A DNA stretch of 54,126 nt from a virus (IMGVR_UViG_3300027911_000017:1-54126), one strand, 5' to 3'; positions 41,160 to 48,612 are shown, numbered from the stretch's first letter. The notes: a model not told the origin generated them from the letters alone. Translations and numbers: made by a program.

Positions 41160-41221
41160 CCTCATCAGCTAGTGTGTTACACTAGGACTAGGTACAGTGT
41201 CATCTGTACCTAGTTTCGGCC
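41158..41221 (-). ncRNA. Type II hammerhead ribozyme
   Basis: Minus strand, in order: GGCC, GAA, stem III of 11 pairs (ACTAGGTACAG / CTGTACCTAGT, loop ATGACA), cleavage base C (41186), stem I of 7 pairs (CTAGTGT / ACACTAG, loop AAC), core CTGATGA (41168-41162), GGCC. The two GGCC tracts pair as stem II, which is the open stem, giving the type II permutation. Every conserved core position (CUGAUGA, GAA, A15.1-U16.1, H17=C) is present. Predicted cut is between 41186 and 41185. It begins one base after the TAA of the 72-residue gene. Confidence 0.9.
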
Positions 41222-41440
41222 TTACTTACTCGCAACCTCCGCGATGCCCCCGCATGACACCATCACAGCCGTTGGTGTGAGATGCTTAAACGTGGGATCA
41301 CCGCCATTCTGGCAGGTAATCACCGCTTCAGTCACACTCAGATGCGTAAGTTTATACATGTACTTCAGCTTAGGCGTCTGAGCATAGGCTGTCGCACCAA
41401 ACAACGCGATAGCCAGCCAGAGATATGCTCGTTTCTTCAT
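41222..41440 (-). CDS. Small secreted protein
   Basis: 72 residues, GGGAGG site. Signal peptide KRAYLWLAIALFGATAYA with cleavage before QTP; mature part about 52 residues with two Cys (ITCQNGG, VSCGG) that can form a disulphide. Periplasmic; function unknown. The hammerhead ribozyme follows its stop codon directly. Confidence 0.65.
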   Translation of the reverse strand: MKKRAYLWLAIALFGATAYAQTPKLKYMYKLTHLSVTEAVITCQNGGDPTFKHLTPTAVMVSCGGIAEVASK

Positions 41441-41461
41441 GCTTTTCCTCCCTTAGTGATC

Positions 41462-41519
41462 TAGGTACATCCCCAAGGGCATAGACTGTATCAGCAGTTA
41501 TGCCCTTGAGAGATACCTA
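41462..41519 (-). ncRNA. Stable multi-stem hairpin between small genes
   Basis: Stacked stems: TAGGTA/TACCTA (41462-41467, 41514-41519), perfect 10-pair CAAGGGCATA/TATGCCCTTG (41474-41483, 41499-41508), inner ACTG/CAGT. It fills the whole gap between two genes and includes the upstream stop codon. No U-tract; a processing or stability element is likely. Confidence 0.6.
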
Positions 41520-41753
41520 CATCAACTCACAAGCTAGCTTGACGGTAAACTCTACCGCCTCAGCCTTAACCTGATACAACTTCGCCATGCTTCGCAACAC
41601 AGCCATGTCCCGTGCCTTAGCTAACACGGCAATTCTCTTTGCCATGCGCCTAGCATATGCTAGGTTACTGCGAACAAGCCGCACACGCAATGCCTCTGCA
41701 TGATTAGCAACACTCACGTCAGACCTTAGCCCTGCTCTGTAACTGGCGATCAT
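41517..41753 (-). CDS. Small basic helical protein
   Basis: 78 residues, GAGAGGTG site. Nearly all helix, Arg/Ala-rich (LRVRLVRSNLAYARRMAKRI, KARDMAVLRSMAKLYQVKAEAV). May bind nucleic acid or a host protein. Its stop codon lies inside the stem at 41514-41519. Confidence 0.6.
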   Translation of the reverse strand: MIASYRAGLRSDVSVANHAEALRVRLVRSNLAYARRMAKRIAVLAKARDMAVLRSMAKLYQVKAEAVEFTVKLACELM

Positions 41754-41760
41754 GGTACAC

Positions 41761-41834
41761 CTCTCACGTAGGATTAAACTAAGCGTACAATGAGAGGCAC
41801 AGGTATTATCCTGTGCCCCTGATGTAAGCTCAGG
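41761..41834 (-). ncRNA. Triple-hairpin inter-gene region
   Basis: Three stems fill the gap: CTCTCA/TGAGAG (41761-41766, 41791-41796), perfect 8-pair GGCACAGG/CCTGTGCC (41796-41803, 41810-41817), CCTGA/TCAGG (41818-41822, 41830-41834). Same design as the next two downstream gaps, each packed with stems. Confidence 0.5.
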
Positions 41835-42158
41835 TTATTCAGCAGCCTGAGTAGAAGCCTTGATTCCCAGTTCAAGAATGCCATTCTTGAATGAGAGCAA
41901 GTGTTGGTTCTCGACAATGAAGCGTACCATCGGTGTGTCCTTGAGCTGATCTACGGGCAAGCCCGTAGCGAACACCAGCAGCTTAACCCATGTCTCGGCA
42001 TAGTTCGTCGTGGGGAAGCGGCCAGTACCGTACACCGATATTCCACCCTTTTCCCCGATCTTCATGCTGAGTCCGGGGGTATTGCGCTTCGTCTTAGCCT
42101 CAAGCTCCAGAATGTATGCCTGAAGTTCAGCCGTTGTCATGCCAGTAGTGTCTCTCAT
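41835..42158 (-). CDS. First gene of minus block, hypothetical
   Basis: 107 residues, GGAGTAAC site. Helical start (MTTAELQAYILELEAKTKR), then a beta stretch (KIGEKGGISVYGTGRFPTTNY) and helices. First gene downstream of the divergent control region, so probably an early host-takeover protein. The short SVYGTGRFP stretch resembles patterns in other small early phage proteins, but no family is named. Confidence 0.6.
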   Translation of the reverse strand: MRDTTGMTTAELQAYILELEAKTKRNTPGLSMKIGEKGGISVYGTGRFPTTNYAETWVKLLVFATGLPVDQLKDTPMVRFIVENQHLLSFKNGILELGIKASTQAAE

Positions 42159-42256
42159 GTTACTCCATTGCGGTAAGACTAACAGGGCAATGTCACGTTC
42201 GGTGCTGCTGTTGGTCGCCGTGGTGATGTGCCGCGTTGCCGTTTGCCGCTTGCACC

Positions 42257-42280
42257 CCTTATAATTTTTCGGCGGCCCGC
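42257..42280 (-). promoter_or_regulatory. Probable early promoter of minus block
   Basis: Minus strand: TAGACG, 16 bases, TATAAG, about 90 bases before the first gene at 42158. The GGGCCGCC-GAAAAATTATAA core matches the motif at 39552-39577. Confidence 0.45.
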
Positions 42281-42476
42281 GTCTAGCGCAAAGAATGGAA
42301 TTGGGAAAAGTATCGGCTTAGAGGATTCCTTTGATGGGGATTATAGATGGTGCAGCCCCGGCAAAATATTGAAAAATCAGAACTTAGCTCCCATTATCGT
42401 GCTCATTATAGGGCACTTAAAGGTACTTATTATCAACAAGTTACGGGCGCGAGTAGGTACGAGTTACTCAGACGTG

Positions 42477-42491
42477 GGACCCGAGGGGTGG
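42477..42491 (+). repeat. GGACCC-N-GGGTGG hairpin motif, copy 14
   Basis: Loop GAG, non-coding, in the divergent control region. Confidence 0.8.
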
Positions 42492-42656
42492 AAAGGGTGG
42501 TAGGCCCTCATGTATCTCATTCTAAAGGACATAACTCTGTGAATGTGGGTCCCATCTATATGCCCCTATGTCATTGAATGCATGGGACTTACCTAGCCCC
42601 GGAGCCTCTTAGCCCCTGAAATAGCCCCAAAGTATCATCCGGATTACTCCCCGGAG

Positions 42657-42684
42657 GGTTTCGGGCAAAAACCGCACCGAAACC
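42657..42684. other. Perfect 8-pair hairpin
   Basis: GGTTTCGG/CCGAAACC with a 12-base loop, three bases before motif copy 15. Non-coding. Confidence 0.5.
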
Positions 42685-42686
42685 TA

Positions 42687-42701
42687 CCACCCCAAGGGTC
42701 C
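42687..42701 (-). repeat. GGACCC-N-GGGTGG hairpin motif, copy 15
   Basis: Reverse orientation, loop TTG, non-coding, 210 bases from copy 14 with opposite orientation. Confidence 0.8.
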
Positions 42702-42948
42702 TGATCTTCCCTTAGCTTGCATTGCCGTAGGCAAACCACGTGGGCTGCCGGAGCGCCAGCGGAGGGCAGACCGATTTGGCTAGAATTTTTCTAGAGCTAG
42801 TATAGCGCAAGCCGTGCGCAGGTCATGCGCTAGTTAAGGTGTACTAGGATTCTAAAGGAGTTAAAGTCCTTTAGATTCAAATAGTTAACTTTTTCTGAAA
42901 TTTCGCTAAAAATAATTTTACTTTTGTTGATTCTAAAGGACTTATTTG

Positions 42949-42996
42949 AAAAATATTTTGTCACAAAATGCTCGCTAGAACGTAACTTTGGTGTAG
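42949..42996 (+). promoter_or_regulatory. Control module C (plus orientation)
   Basis: The 20-base block 42949-42968 is identical to 24490-24509. It is followed by an 11-base spacer, ACGTAACTT (42980-42988) and TGGTGTAG. It faces the terminase and virion genes, about 280 bases upstream of their first start, so it is a candidate late promoter for the phage sigma factor. Confidence 0.55.
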
Positions 42997-43094
42997 ACCA
43001 AAAGTTACTACGAGTCGCACGCAACCGCCGCTTGGTGCGGCGATGCTGTTGCGGCCCCAAGCCGACTCTACGTAAAAACGTCTACACCTAGTTA
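42983..43094 (+). ncRNA. Rod-like nested hairpin upstream of terminase
   Basis: Nested pairs: TAACT/AGTTA, perfect 9-pair GGTGTAGAC/GTCTACACC (42990-42998, 43080-43088), GAGTCG/CGACTC (43012-43017, 43063-43068), CGCAAC/GTTGCG (43020-43025, 43048-43053), GCCGC/GCGGC (43027-43031, 43037-43041). It could be a leader RNA or a DNA cruciform; it overlaps the second box of module C. Confidence 0.55.
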
Positions 43095-43270
43095 AGGCCC
43101 TCCGTGTGTCTACATGATAAGACTATATCATCTATGGACTTCTGAGAACCGGATGTTTAGCTTTGGCTTGGTCACATTTTACTTTATAGAAGGTTACTTT
43201 CAGTTTAAGTACGCAATGGGCTTCTCAGTTTGTAACTTTGGGGTTGAGGTAGCGTGGGGCGAAAGAGACT

Positions 43271-43711
43271 ATGGGAAGACCGGAGAAGCTAGAAAACTGG
43301 CTGATTGAGGCTGCGGAGGTTATGGCCCGTGAGGGTGTTACTCTTAGGGAAGCCGCAGGGATGCTTAATCAGGATGTCACCGCAGATGAGTGTGATGTCA
43401 TTGTACGCCGTAAGAGTTTCCATAGATTACTTTGGGAGTCTAGGTTAAGGTACTTTAATCAGTTAGCTGTTGACCCAAACTTTAAGAAAGATACTATAAT
43501 AGGCAAGCTCGTCACCCTAGCTCAACGGTTGGAAGACCGGGGAGACTATGATAAGGCAGCCGAAGCCATCCTTAAGGCTGCCAAGGTCGCTGGGTTCGTG
43601 GGTCCGGAATCAACTGTAAGTGTGTTTGGAGAGCTGAGTCAGGCTGATTTGGACAGTATTAGACGCAAAGTTGAAGAGGGTGCAATAGGTGTCAAGTCAA
43701 GACCGAACTGA
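43271..43711 (+). CDS. terS: Terminase small subunit
   Basis: 146 residues. N-terminal helix-turn-helix-like part (WLIEAAEVMAREGVTLREAAGML), then helices (LVTLAQRLEDRGDYDKAAEAILKAAKVAGF), a usual small-terminase arrangement of DNA binding plus oligomerisation. It precedes the large subunit with a 23-base overlap. It recognises phage DNA and starts packaging. Confidence 0.75.
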   Translation: MGRPEKLENWLIEAAEVMAREGVTLREAAGMLNQDVTADECDVIVRRKSFHRLLWESRLRYFNQLAVDPNFKKDTIIGKLVTLAQRLEDRGDYDKAAEAILKAAKVAGFVGPESTVSVFGELSQADLDSIRRKVEEGAIGVKSRPN

Positions 43712-45236
43712 AAAGATCACTCAAGCCCTCGGTGAACTTGAACGTATGTCCCCTCAGGAGCAGCTTGCTGCTCTAGACATCCTTCAGGAACGTAGGGTAA
43801 AGAAGAACTATATTCGTTACTTCCAACCGTGGGAGCCGGATCAGGCTGAGGCGGTTAAGCAGTTTACCCAAGACATTAAGGTATTTGGCTTGCTCGGGGG
43901 AAATAGAAGTGGAAAGACCATCCTCGGAGCTTTCATCTGTGTTGCGTGGTGTCTCGGAAAAGATTACTTCAAGGGCGAACCAGCTTGGAAATGGGTGGAA
44001 AATCTCCCTATTCCTAAGGGACCAGTCAACGTCTGGGTCGTTGGAGTGGACTTTCCTACTCTGCGCGATGTTATATGGCATGAAAAATTACGTTTTGGAA
44101 AGACCCATCCTGCTTTCCTCCCTGACGATTCCAATGTCGTTAGTAACATCAGGGACGGTGACTTCCAGATTTTCTTCAAGAATGGAACAATTCTTACAGG
44201 AAAGTCTGCGGAAGCTGGACGAGAAAAGTTTCAAGGGGCAAGCGTAGACCTCATTTGGATTGATGAAGAATGCGAAAAGGATGTCTACGATGAGTGCTAT
44301 CAGCGAACCATTGACTGTTCGGGCAAGATTCTTCTTACGCAGACACCCCTTACAGATATCAACTCTGGAGTACGAGAACCTTGGGTATTCGACCTCTATG
44401 AGGAATGGCTCGCAGGAGATAAGTCCCTTTGTTTCTGCCAGCTCTCAACTCTTAACAGCCCTTTTATCTCCGCTAAAGACAAAGAAGAAACACTAAAGAA
44501 GTGGGAAGGCACGCCAGAAGAAGGCGCACGGCTATATGGCAAGTTCGTTCGCAGATCAGGGCTTGTATACCCAAACTTTAGCAAAGCTGTCCATATTGTC
44601 AAGCCATTCTCGATACCACGATATTGGACGAGAGTCGTATCTATTGATCCCGCTGCTACTGGGATTACTGCTGGCCTGTGGCTCGCTATTAGTCCTGAGG
44701 GTGATTATTTTGCTTTCAGAGAGTACTATGAGCGGGAAAAGACAGTAATTGAACACGCCAAGAGTTTAATGATGCTCGTAGCTGGGGAGCCCATTGACTA
44801 TTGGTTACTGGACCCCACATGGGGTGGACAACGAAATGCCGAGAATCACAAGAATGGAGCACAGCTTTATCGAGAAGCTGGAATCCCCGTTAGACTGCCC
44901 GATGTTGGGAAAGACTTTGGACTCAATGTTAGCCGTGAGTACATCACCGCTACGGTCACTCCGGGCTCAAGACATCCGAAATTTTATTGTTTTGAAGGGC
45001 TTCCGAACTTTGAACATGAAATAACTCACTATACTTGGGATACTTTTGGTAAGGGTGAGCAGAAGGGGCTCAGCAAAGAAAAGCCTCGTAAACGGAATGA
45101 CCACCTCATTAACGCTATGCAGTATGCCATGTGCCTTCGTTTGAAGGGGGCAAAGCGACGAGGTGAAACGGATGGATGGTTTGGAATTGATCCTGAAGCT
45201 GCTAAGAAAAGAACAGCTTTAGTATCGTACACTTAA
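43689..45236 (+). CDS. terL: Terminase large subunit
   Basis: 515 residues from GTG 43689 (GAGGG upstream). ATPase: Walker A GGNRSGKT (70-77), Walker B VDLIWIDEE (187-195), coupling motif LLTQTP (215-220). Nuclease: RVVSIDPAATG with Asp320, YWLLDPTWGG with Asp375, and NDHLINAMQYA with Asp471. It drives DNA into the procapsid and cuts it. Copy 16 of the hairpin motif lies in the codons around Asp375. Confidence 0.92.
   Translation: MSSQDRTEKITQALGELERMSPQEQLAALDILQERRVKKNYIRYFQPWEPDQAEAVKQFTQDIKVFGLLGGNRSGKTILGAFICVAWCLGKDYFKGEPAWKWVENLPIPKGPVNVWVVGVDFPTLRDVIWHEKLRFGKTHPAFLPDDSNVVSNIRDGDFQIFFKNGTILTGKSAEAGREKFQGASVDLIWIDEECEKDVYDECYQRTIDCSGKILLTQTPLTDINSGVREPWVFDLYEEWLAGDKSLCFCQLSTLNSPFISAKDKEETLKKWEGTPEEGARLYGKFVRRSGLVYPNFSKAVHIVKPFSIPRYWTRVVSIDPAATGITAGLWLAISPEGDYFAFREYYEREKTVIEHAKSLMMLVAGEPIDYWLLDPTWGGQRNAENHKNGAQLYREAGIPVRLPDVGKDFGLNVSREYITATVTPGSRHPKFYCFEGLPNFEHEITHYTWDTFGKGEQKGLSKEKPRKRNDHLINAMQYAMCLRLKGAKRRGETDGWFGIDPEAAKKRTALVSYT
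44810..44827 (+). repeat. GGACCC-N-GGGTGG hairpin motif, copy 16
   Basis: Loop CACATG, stem extended by one C-G pair, in terL. Confidence 0.7.
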
Positions 45237-45245
45237 GGAGAGAAC

Positions 45246-45449
45246 ATGATTGTTTCATTTATTACTGGACAGGCTACTGGCTTGGCAATTGGTTTTGTAG
45301 CGGGAGCTTTCACTCCCAGTATTGGACGTAAGATTAAGTCCTTTTGGGTGAAGGAAACGCAGAGTGGCATCAAAGCAGTTGAAGCAAAGGCACAGGCTGT
45401 TTCTACGACTGTGAAGACTGATGTTTCAAAGGTTGCTTCTAAACTCTAA
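45246..45449 (+). CDS. Small membrane protein
   Basis: 67 residues, AAGGAGAG site. Glycine-containing hydrophobic N-terminus (FITGQATGLAIGFVAGAF), then a Lys-rich amphipathic helix (AVEAKAQAVSTTVKTDVSKV). One-span, holin- or anchor-like. Its stop overlaps the next start (TAATG). Confidence 0.55.
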   Translation: MIVSFITGQATGLAIGFVAGAFTPSIGRKIKSFWVKETQSGIKAVEAKAQAVSTTVKTDVSKVASKL

Positions 45450-46315
45450 TGTTTACACGTCTTTTACTGCTGAGTGGACTATTGCTAGGGGCTACGTGTC
45501 TTTCAAGTCCCTTAAAGGCACAGCAGCAGAGCTTCCCGGGTGGAGGTAGCGGAGGTTGTGGTACATTACCTACTACTCCTAATGGGGTGGCACAGGTGTG
45601 CACTTCTACGCCTTCTGGGGGTGTAGGGCAAGCAGGTGTTTTTACATTGGTAGGAACGGTAGGACGTACTGTTTCAGGGGCTTCCGATACGATTCTTTGT
45701 TCGGGTACCCCAAATGATAGTGGAAATTATGTACTGTACACCAATGCAGGGGCAGTAGCTGTTACACTTGGGCAGGCAGGTACGAGCTGCTTCACGAATA
45801 ATTTTCGGTTCGGAATCAAGACTGGAACAGGTGCTACAGCCACTATTACTCCCGGAGGTGGACAAATAGCCGGAAGTAATGGTACTTTAGGGGCTAACTT
45901 AGTTGTTCCTCCTTCAAGTACGGCAATTTGTTATAGCTGGGATAATGCGAATTGGCAATGTTCAGTCATTCCTCCCGGAGTTTCTCAACCGTTCAGCAGC
46001 TTGACCACTACCTGTGCAGGCGCACAGACGTGGGCGCTTGGCAGCGCGTGGGTAGCAAACGCTTCCATCACCATCACAGGAAGCTGCACGCTAAATCTAA
46101 CGAATCCACTCGCAGGCGGGAATTATGTGCTGGCAGTCACGCAAGGCTCGGGCGGTAGTCACACGCTGGCTCTTGGCACAGGTTGCATATGGAAAGTAAG
46201 TGGCGGCGGAGCGGGAGCAATCACTCCTAGTACGACGGCGGGAGCGATTGACGTGCTGGCATTCACCTACGACGGTACAAATTGCTATGCGAATTACAAC
46301 AAAAACTTTAATTAG
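45449..46315 (+). CDS. Exported Gly/Ser/Thr-rich beta protein
   Basis: 288 residues. Clear signal peptide (TRLLLLSGLLLGATCLSS, cleavage near KAQ), then low-charge beta sequence with many Gly, Thr, Ser and paired Cys (CGTLPTTPNG, ITGSCTLNLTNPL), like fibre proteins. A Sec signal on a fibre-like protein is unusual, since tail parts assemble in the cytoplasm. It may be a secreted adhesion or receptor-masking protein. Confidence 0.6.
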   Translation: MFTRLLLLSGLLLGATCLSSPLKAQQQSFPGGGSGGCGTLPTTPNGVAQVCTSTPSGGVGQAGVFTLVGTVGRTVSGASDTILCSGTPNDSGNYVLYTNAGAVAVTLGQAGTSCFTNNFRFGIKTGTGATATITPGGGQIAGSNGTLGANLVVPPSSTAICYSWDNANWQCSVIPPGVSQPFSSLTTTCAGAQTWALGSAWVANASITITGSCTLNLTNPLAGGNYVLAVTQGSGGSHTLALGTGCIWKVSGGGAGAITPSTTAGAIDVLAFTYDGTNCYANYNKNFN

Positions 46316-47015
46316 CCTGCTTTGCTGCCTGTTGACGGCCAACTGGACGCTGGCGCAGAACGCTGCGTTCTTTGGGTCGAATGTAGGGGTGGCGGGTGGG
46401 GGTGGATTTACTTATGTGCAATCTGTGGCTCCCGCGAGGGTCACAGGAACCTCAATCACATGCAATATGACATCCACCGTGGCGGGAAATTTAATCGGGA
46501 TAACAGCATTCACCCCCAGTGGAGGCGTAACCGGAAATTCTGTGACTGATAGTGCGAGCGAAACTTACATTTTCCCTTCCGGGCAGCATGGCTATCTATT
46601 CACTTATTTCAAGGAAAACAATGTTGGCGGCGTGACGACGATAACCTTCAGCAGCACTTCTAGCCAAATCACAGGAGCGATCTGCTTCGAATACAGCCCG
46701 GGAAGCGGTTCTCAAGATGGAAATTTAATTGATGGAAACCTGCAAAGCGGAACCACATACACAAGCGGAGCACTGACTGGAACATCTGGAACGAGTGATC
46801 TACTTCTCGGATTCGTTATAAATCGAACTAGTTCTAGTGTGACGCTTACTCCCAACGCTCCATTTTCTGTCAGAAAGGAATATGTGGATGCAGGTGCTGG
46901 TGATCGCTACAGTATGGTTGATGCTCTAAATACATCTCCAACTAGTGTGGCAAACTCAGGAAGTTTTTCGAGTGGAACAAATTCTAATGACGCTTCGATT
47001 ATCGCTTTTAAGTAG
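46287..47015 (+). CDS. Exported beta-rich protein 2
   Basis: 242 residues from ATG 46287, overlapping the previous gene by 29 bases; weak ribosome site. Signal peptide ITTKTLISLLCCLLTANWTLA before QNA. The mature part is Ser/Thr/Gly-rich with a concanavalin-like strand pattern (TITFSSTSSQITGAICFEYS, SDLLLGFVINRTSSS). Second of three consecutive exported proteins. Base composition is more GC-rich than the flanking genes. Confidence 0.6.
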   Translation: MRITTKTLISLLCCLLTANWTLAQNAAFFGSNVGVAGGGGFTYVQSVAPARVTGTSITCNMTSTVAGNLIGITAFTPSGGVTGNSVTDSASETYIFPSGQHGYLFTYFKENNVGGVTTITFSSTSSQITGAICFEYSPGSGSQDGNLIDGNLQSGTTYTSGALTGTSGTSDLLLGFVINRTSSSVTLTPNAPFSVRKEYVDAGAGDRYSMVDALNTSPTSVANSGSFSSGTNSNDASIIAFK

Positions 47016-48612
47016 CCTTGTTATCTGTGCCCTTGCAGCCATTCCTGCGCGAGCACAGGTTGGCACCGTCCTCGGCGCACCGGGAACGTGTGTTCGTACA
47101 TTCTACATTGACTTTGCAACTGGCTCCGACGCAAACAATGGAACGGCAAAAGGAACTCCGTGGCAGCACAGTCCCTATATGACGGGATGGACGGGTACCT
47201 ACACTCACGCAGCAGGCGACTGCGAGATATTTAAGGGCGGCGTGACATGGACAAATGGAGCGATGCCGCTTTATGTGCAAGCGGCTGGAAGTTCCAGCCA
47301 CGAAGATTATTACGGCGTGGACCAGACGTGGTACACGGGTGGAGCGTGGGCTAGGCCAATCTTCGATTGCCAGAGCACGGTGGGATGCAATGTAGTCATT
47401 CATCAGGCAGGCGGAGAATCTTATATTACCTATGACAGCTTAGAGCTTCGCGGCGCGTGGCTTGCAGCCAATGTGAACGGCTGGACTTTCTATTCGAGTG
47501 ATGGTGCGGGAAACACGATCCTGAATAACCTCTACATCCACAACTGGAGAATGTCCCATACGTGGACAAATGATTCGGCAGTCGGTGGAATCTATTTCAA
47601 CACAGATACAGGCTCTTTCGATGGAAACATAGTCCAAAACACTCTCATTGATAATAGCGACGGTGGCTACATGGCAACTGGAGACGGTTCAGTTCAGACG
47701 GCCAGTGCTGGAGGTGTTGCGGTCAGATCGCCACAAGATTTAGTTTTTAACGAAATCCGCAATGTTAGTTCCTTCGTGCTGCACGGTGGAAGAAACGTGC
47801 ACGATAACTTCCTTCATGATTCGGTTTCTTCGTGGGATGGTACATATCACACGAATACTTTTTATATAGATTCTTGGCAGAACGGAACGATTACCATTCC
47901 TGAGTATGTATATCGTAATAGAATCGTAAACTCAAACGCAAATGCAGCAGAATTATACCCCAGTCCATGCTACTTTGCTTCTCAAGTATTGACAATCACG
48001 GAATACTATTTTGACAACGTGGTTATGCACTCATCTAATTACGGGGTAGATATTGATGCCAATCAAACTGGATGCGGTAATAACACAGCCAATCTATATT
48101 TTTATAATAACACAATTCAAATCCCTAGTTCTAATTTAACAGGCTGCGCCCGTGCGACGCCGCGATCTGGAACGAAGATCAACAATGTGATTTGGACGAA
48201 TAATCACTGTATCTATGACAGTGGTGGTGCGGTAGATTTCAGCAATGCCACTTCCAGCAGCCAGACAACCAGCATAATCGAGTCAAACGCTAACGCCACG
48301 ACCTACGGCTATTCCTTCGTCAGTACTGGCTCAACGCTTAATTACGCACCGACAAACGCAACCTGTAATGGCAACTCTGGCGCATCCACCTGCACAATTT
48401 CCAACGGCACCAATCTCAACTCCACATGCTCAGGATCGCCACTCAGCCCAAATCTGTGTGAGGACATTAATCTGGTTGGTAGACCTTCGGCGTGGGACAT
48501 TGGCGCGTATCAGTATTCATCCGGTGGTGGAGGCGGAGGGTGTCCGTGCGGCGTTCCGGTAACTTCTTTTCCTTATTGGGTAAAACAACCATTAGAAATT
48601 TGGGTACATTAA
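46987..48612 (+). CDS. Exported right-handed beta-helix protein
   Basis: 541 residues from ATG 46987 (overlap 29 bases). Signal peptide SLLSSLVICALAAIPARA before QVG. FYIDFATGSDANNGTAKGTPW is the usual opening of pectate-lyase-type parallel beta-helix proteins; Asn-rich coils follow (NTILNNLYIHNW, NIVQNTLIDNS, NNTANLYFYNNT). The C-terminus has a Gly run and CPCG. A polysaccharide lyase or depolymerase acting outside the cytoplasm is likely; catalytic residues cannot be named from sequence alone. Confidence 0.65.
   Translation: MTLRLSLLSSLVICALAAIPARAQVGTVLGAPGTCVRTFYIDFATGSDANNGTAKGTPWQHSPYMTGWTGTYTHAAGDCEIFKGGVTWTNGAMPLYVQAAGSSSHEDYYGVDQTWYTGGAWARPIFDCQSTVGCNVVIHQAGGESYITYDSLELRGAWLAANVNGWTFYSSDGAGNTILNNLYIHNWRMSHTWTNDSAVGGIYFNTDTGSFDGNIVQNTLIDNSDGGYMATGDGSVQTASAGGVAVRSPQDLVFNEIRNVSSFVLHGGRNVHDNFLHDSVSSWDGTYHTNTFYIDSWQNGTITIPEYVYRNRIVNSNANAAELYPSPCYFASQVLTITEYYFDNVVMHSSNYGVDIDANQTGCGNNTANLYFYNNTIQIPSSNLTGCARATPRSGTKINNVIWTNNHCIYDSGGAVDFSNATSSSQTTSIIESNANATTYGYSFVSTGSTLNYAPTNATCNGNSGASTCTISNGTNLNSTCSGSPLSPNLCEDINLVGRPSAWDIGAYQYSSGGGGGGCPCGVPVTSFPYWVKQPLEIWVH

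Larger units (their letters stand above)
42519..42940. repeat. ATTCTAAAGGA direct and inverted repeats
   Basis: Identical 11-base copies at 42519-42529, 42849-42859 and 42930-42940. An inverted 9-base copy TCCTTTAGA (42867-42875) makes a hairpin with the second. Iteron- or operator-like, beside an A/T-rich tract. Confidence 0.6.
42159..43270. other. 1.1 kb divergent control region
   Basis: No convincing gene. It separates the minus block (start 42158) from the terminase block (start 43271). It holds a promoter-like motif (42257-42280), two copies of the GGACCC/GGGTGG motif, ATTCTAAAGGA repeats, several perfect hairpins (CTAGAA/TTCTAG near 42781-42795, TTGCC/GGCAA near 42722), an A/T-rich stretch (42890-42960) and control module C. 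A replication origin is possible. Confidence 0.6.

Noticed and set aside
42228-42577. Two overlapping plus-strand frames of 91 and 76 residues
   Set aside because: Unusual composition, only a marginal ribosome site, and they run through repeats and hairpins of the control region.
43114-43308. 64-residue plus-strand frame before terS
   Set aside because: It overlaps the terS start in another frame and has no ribosome site.
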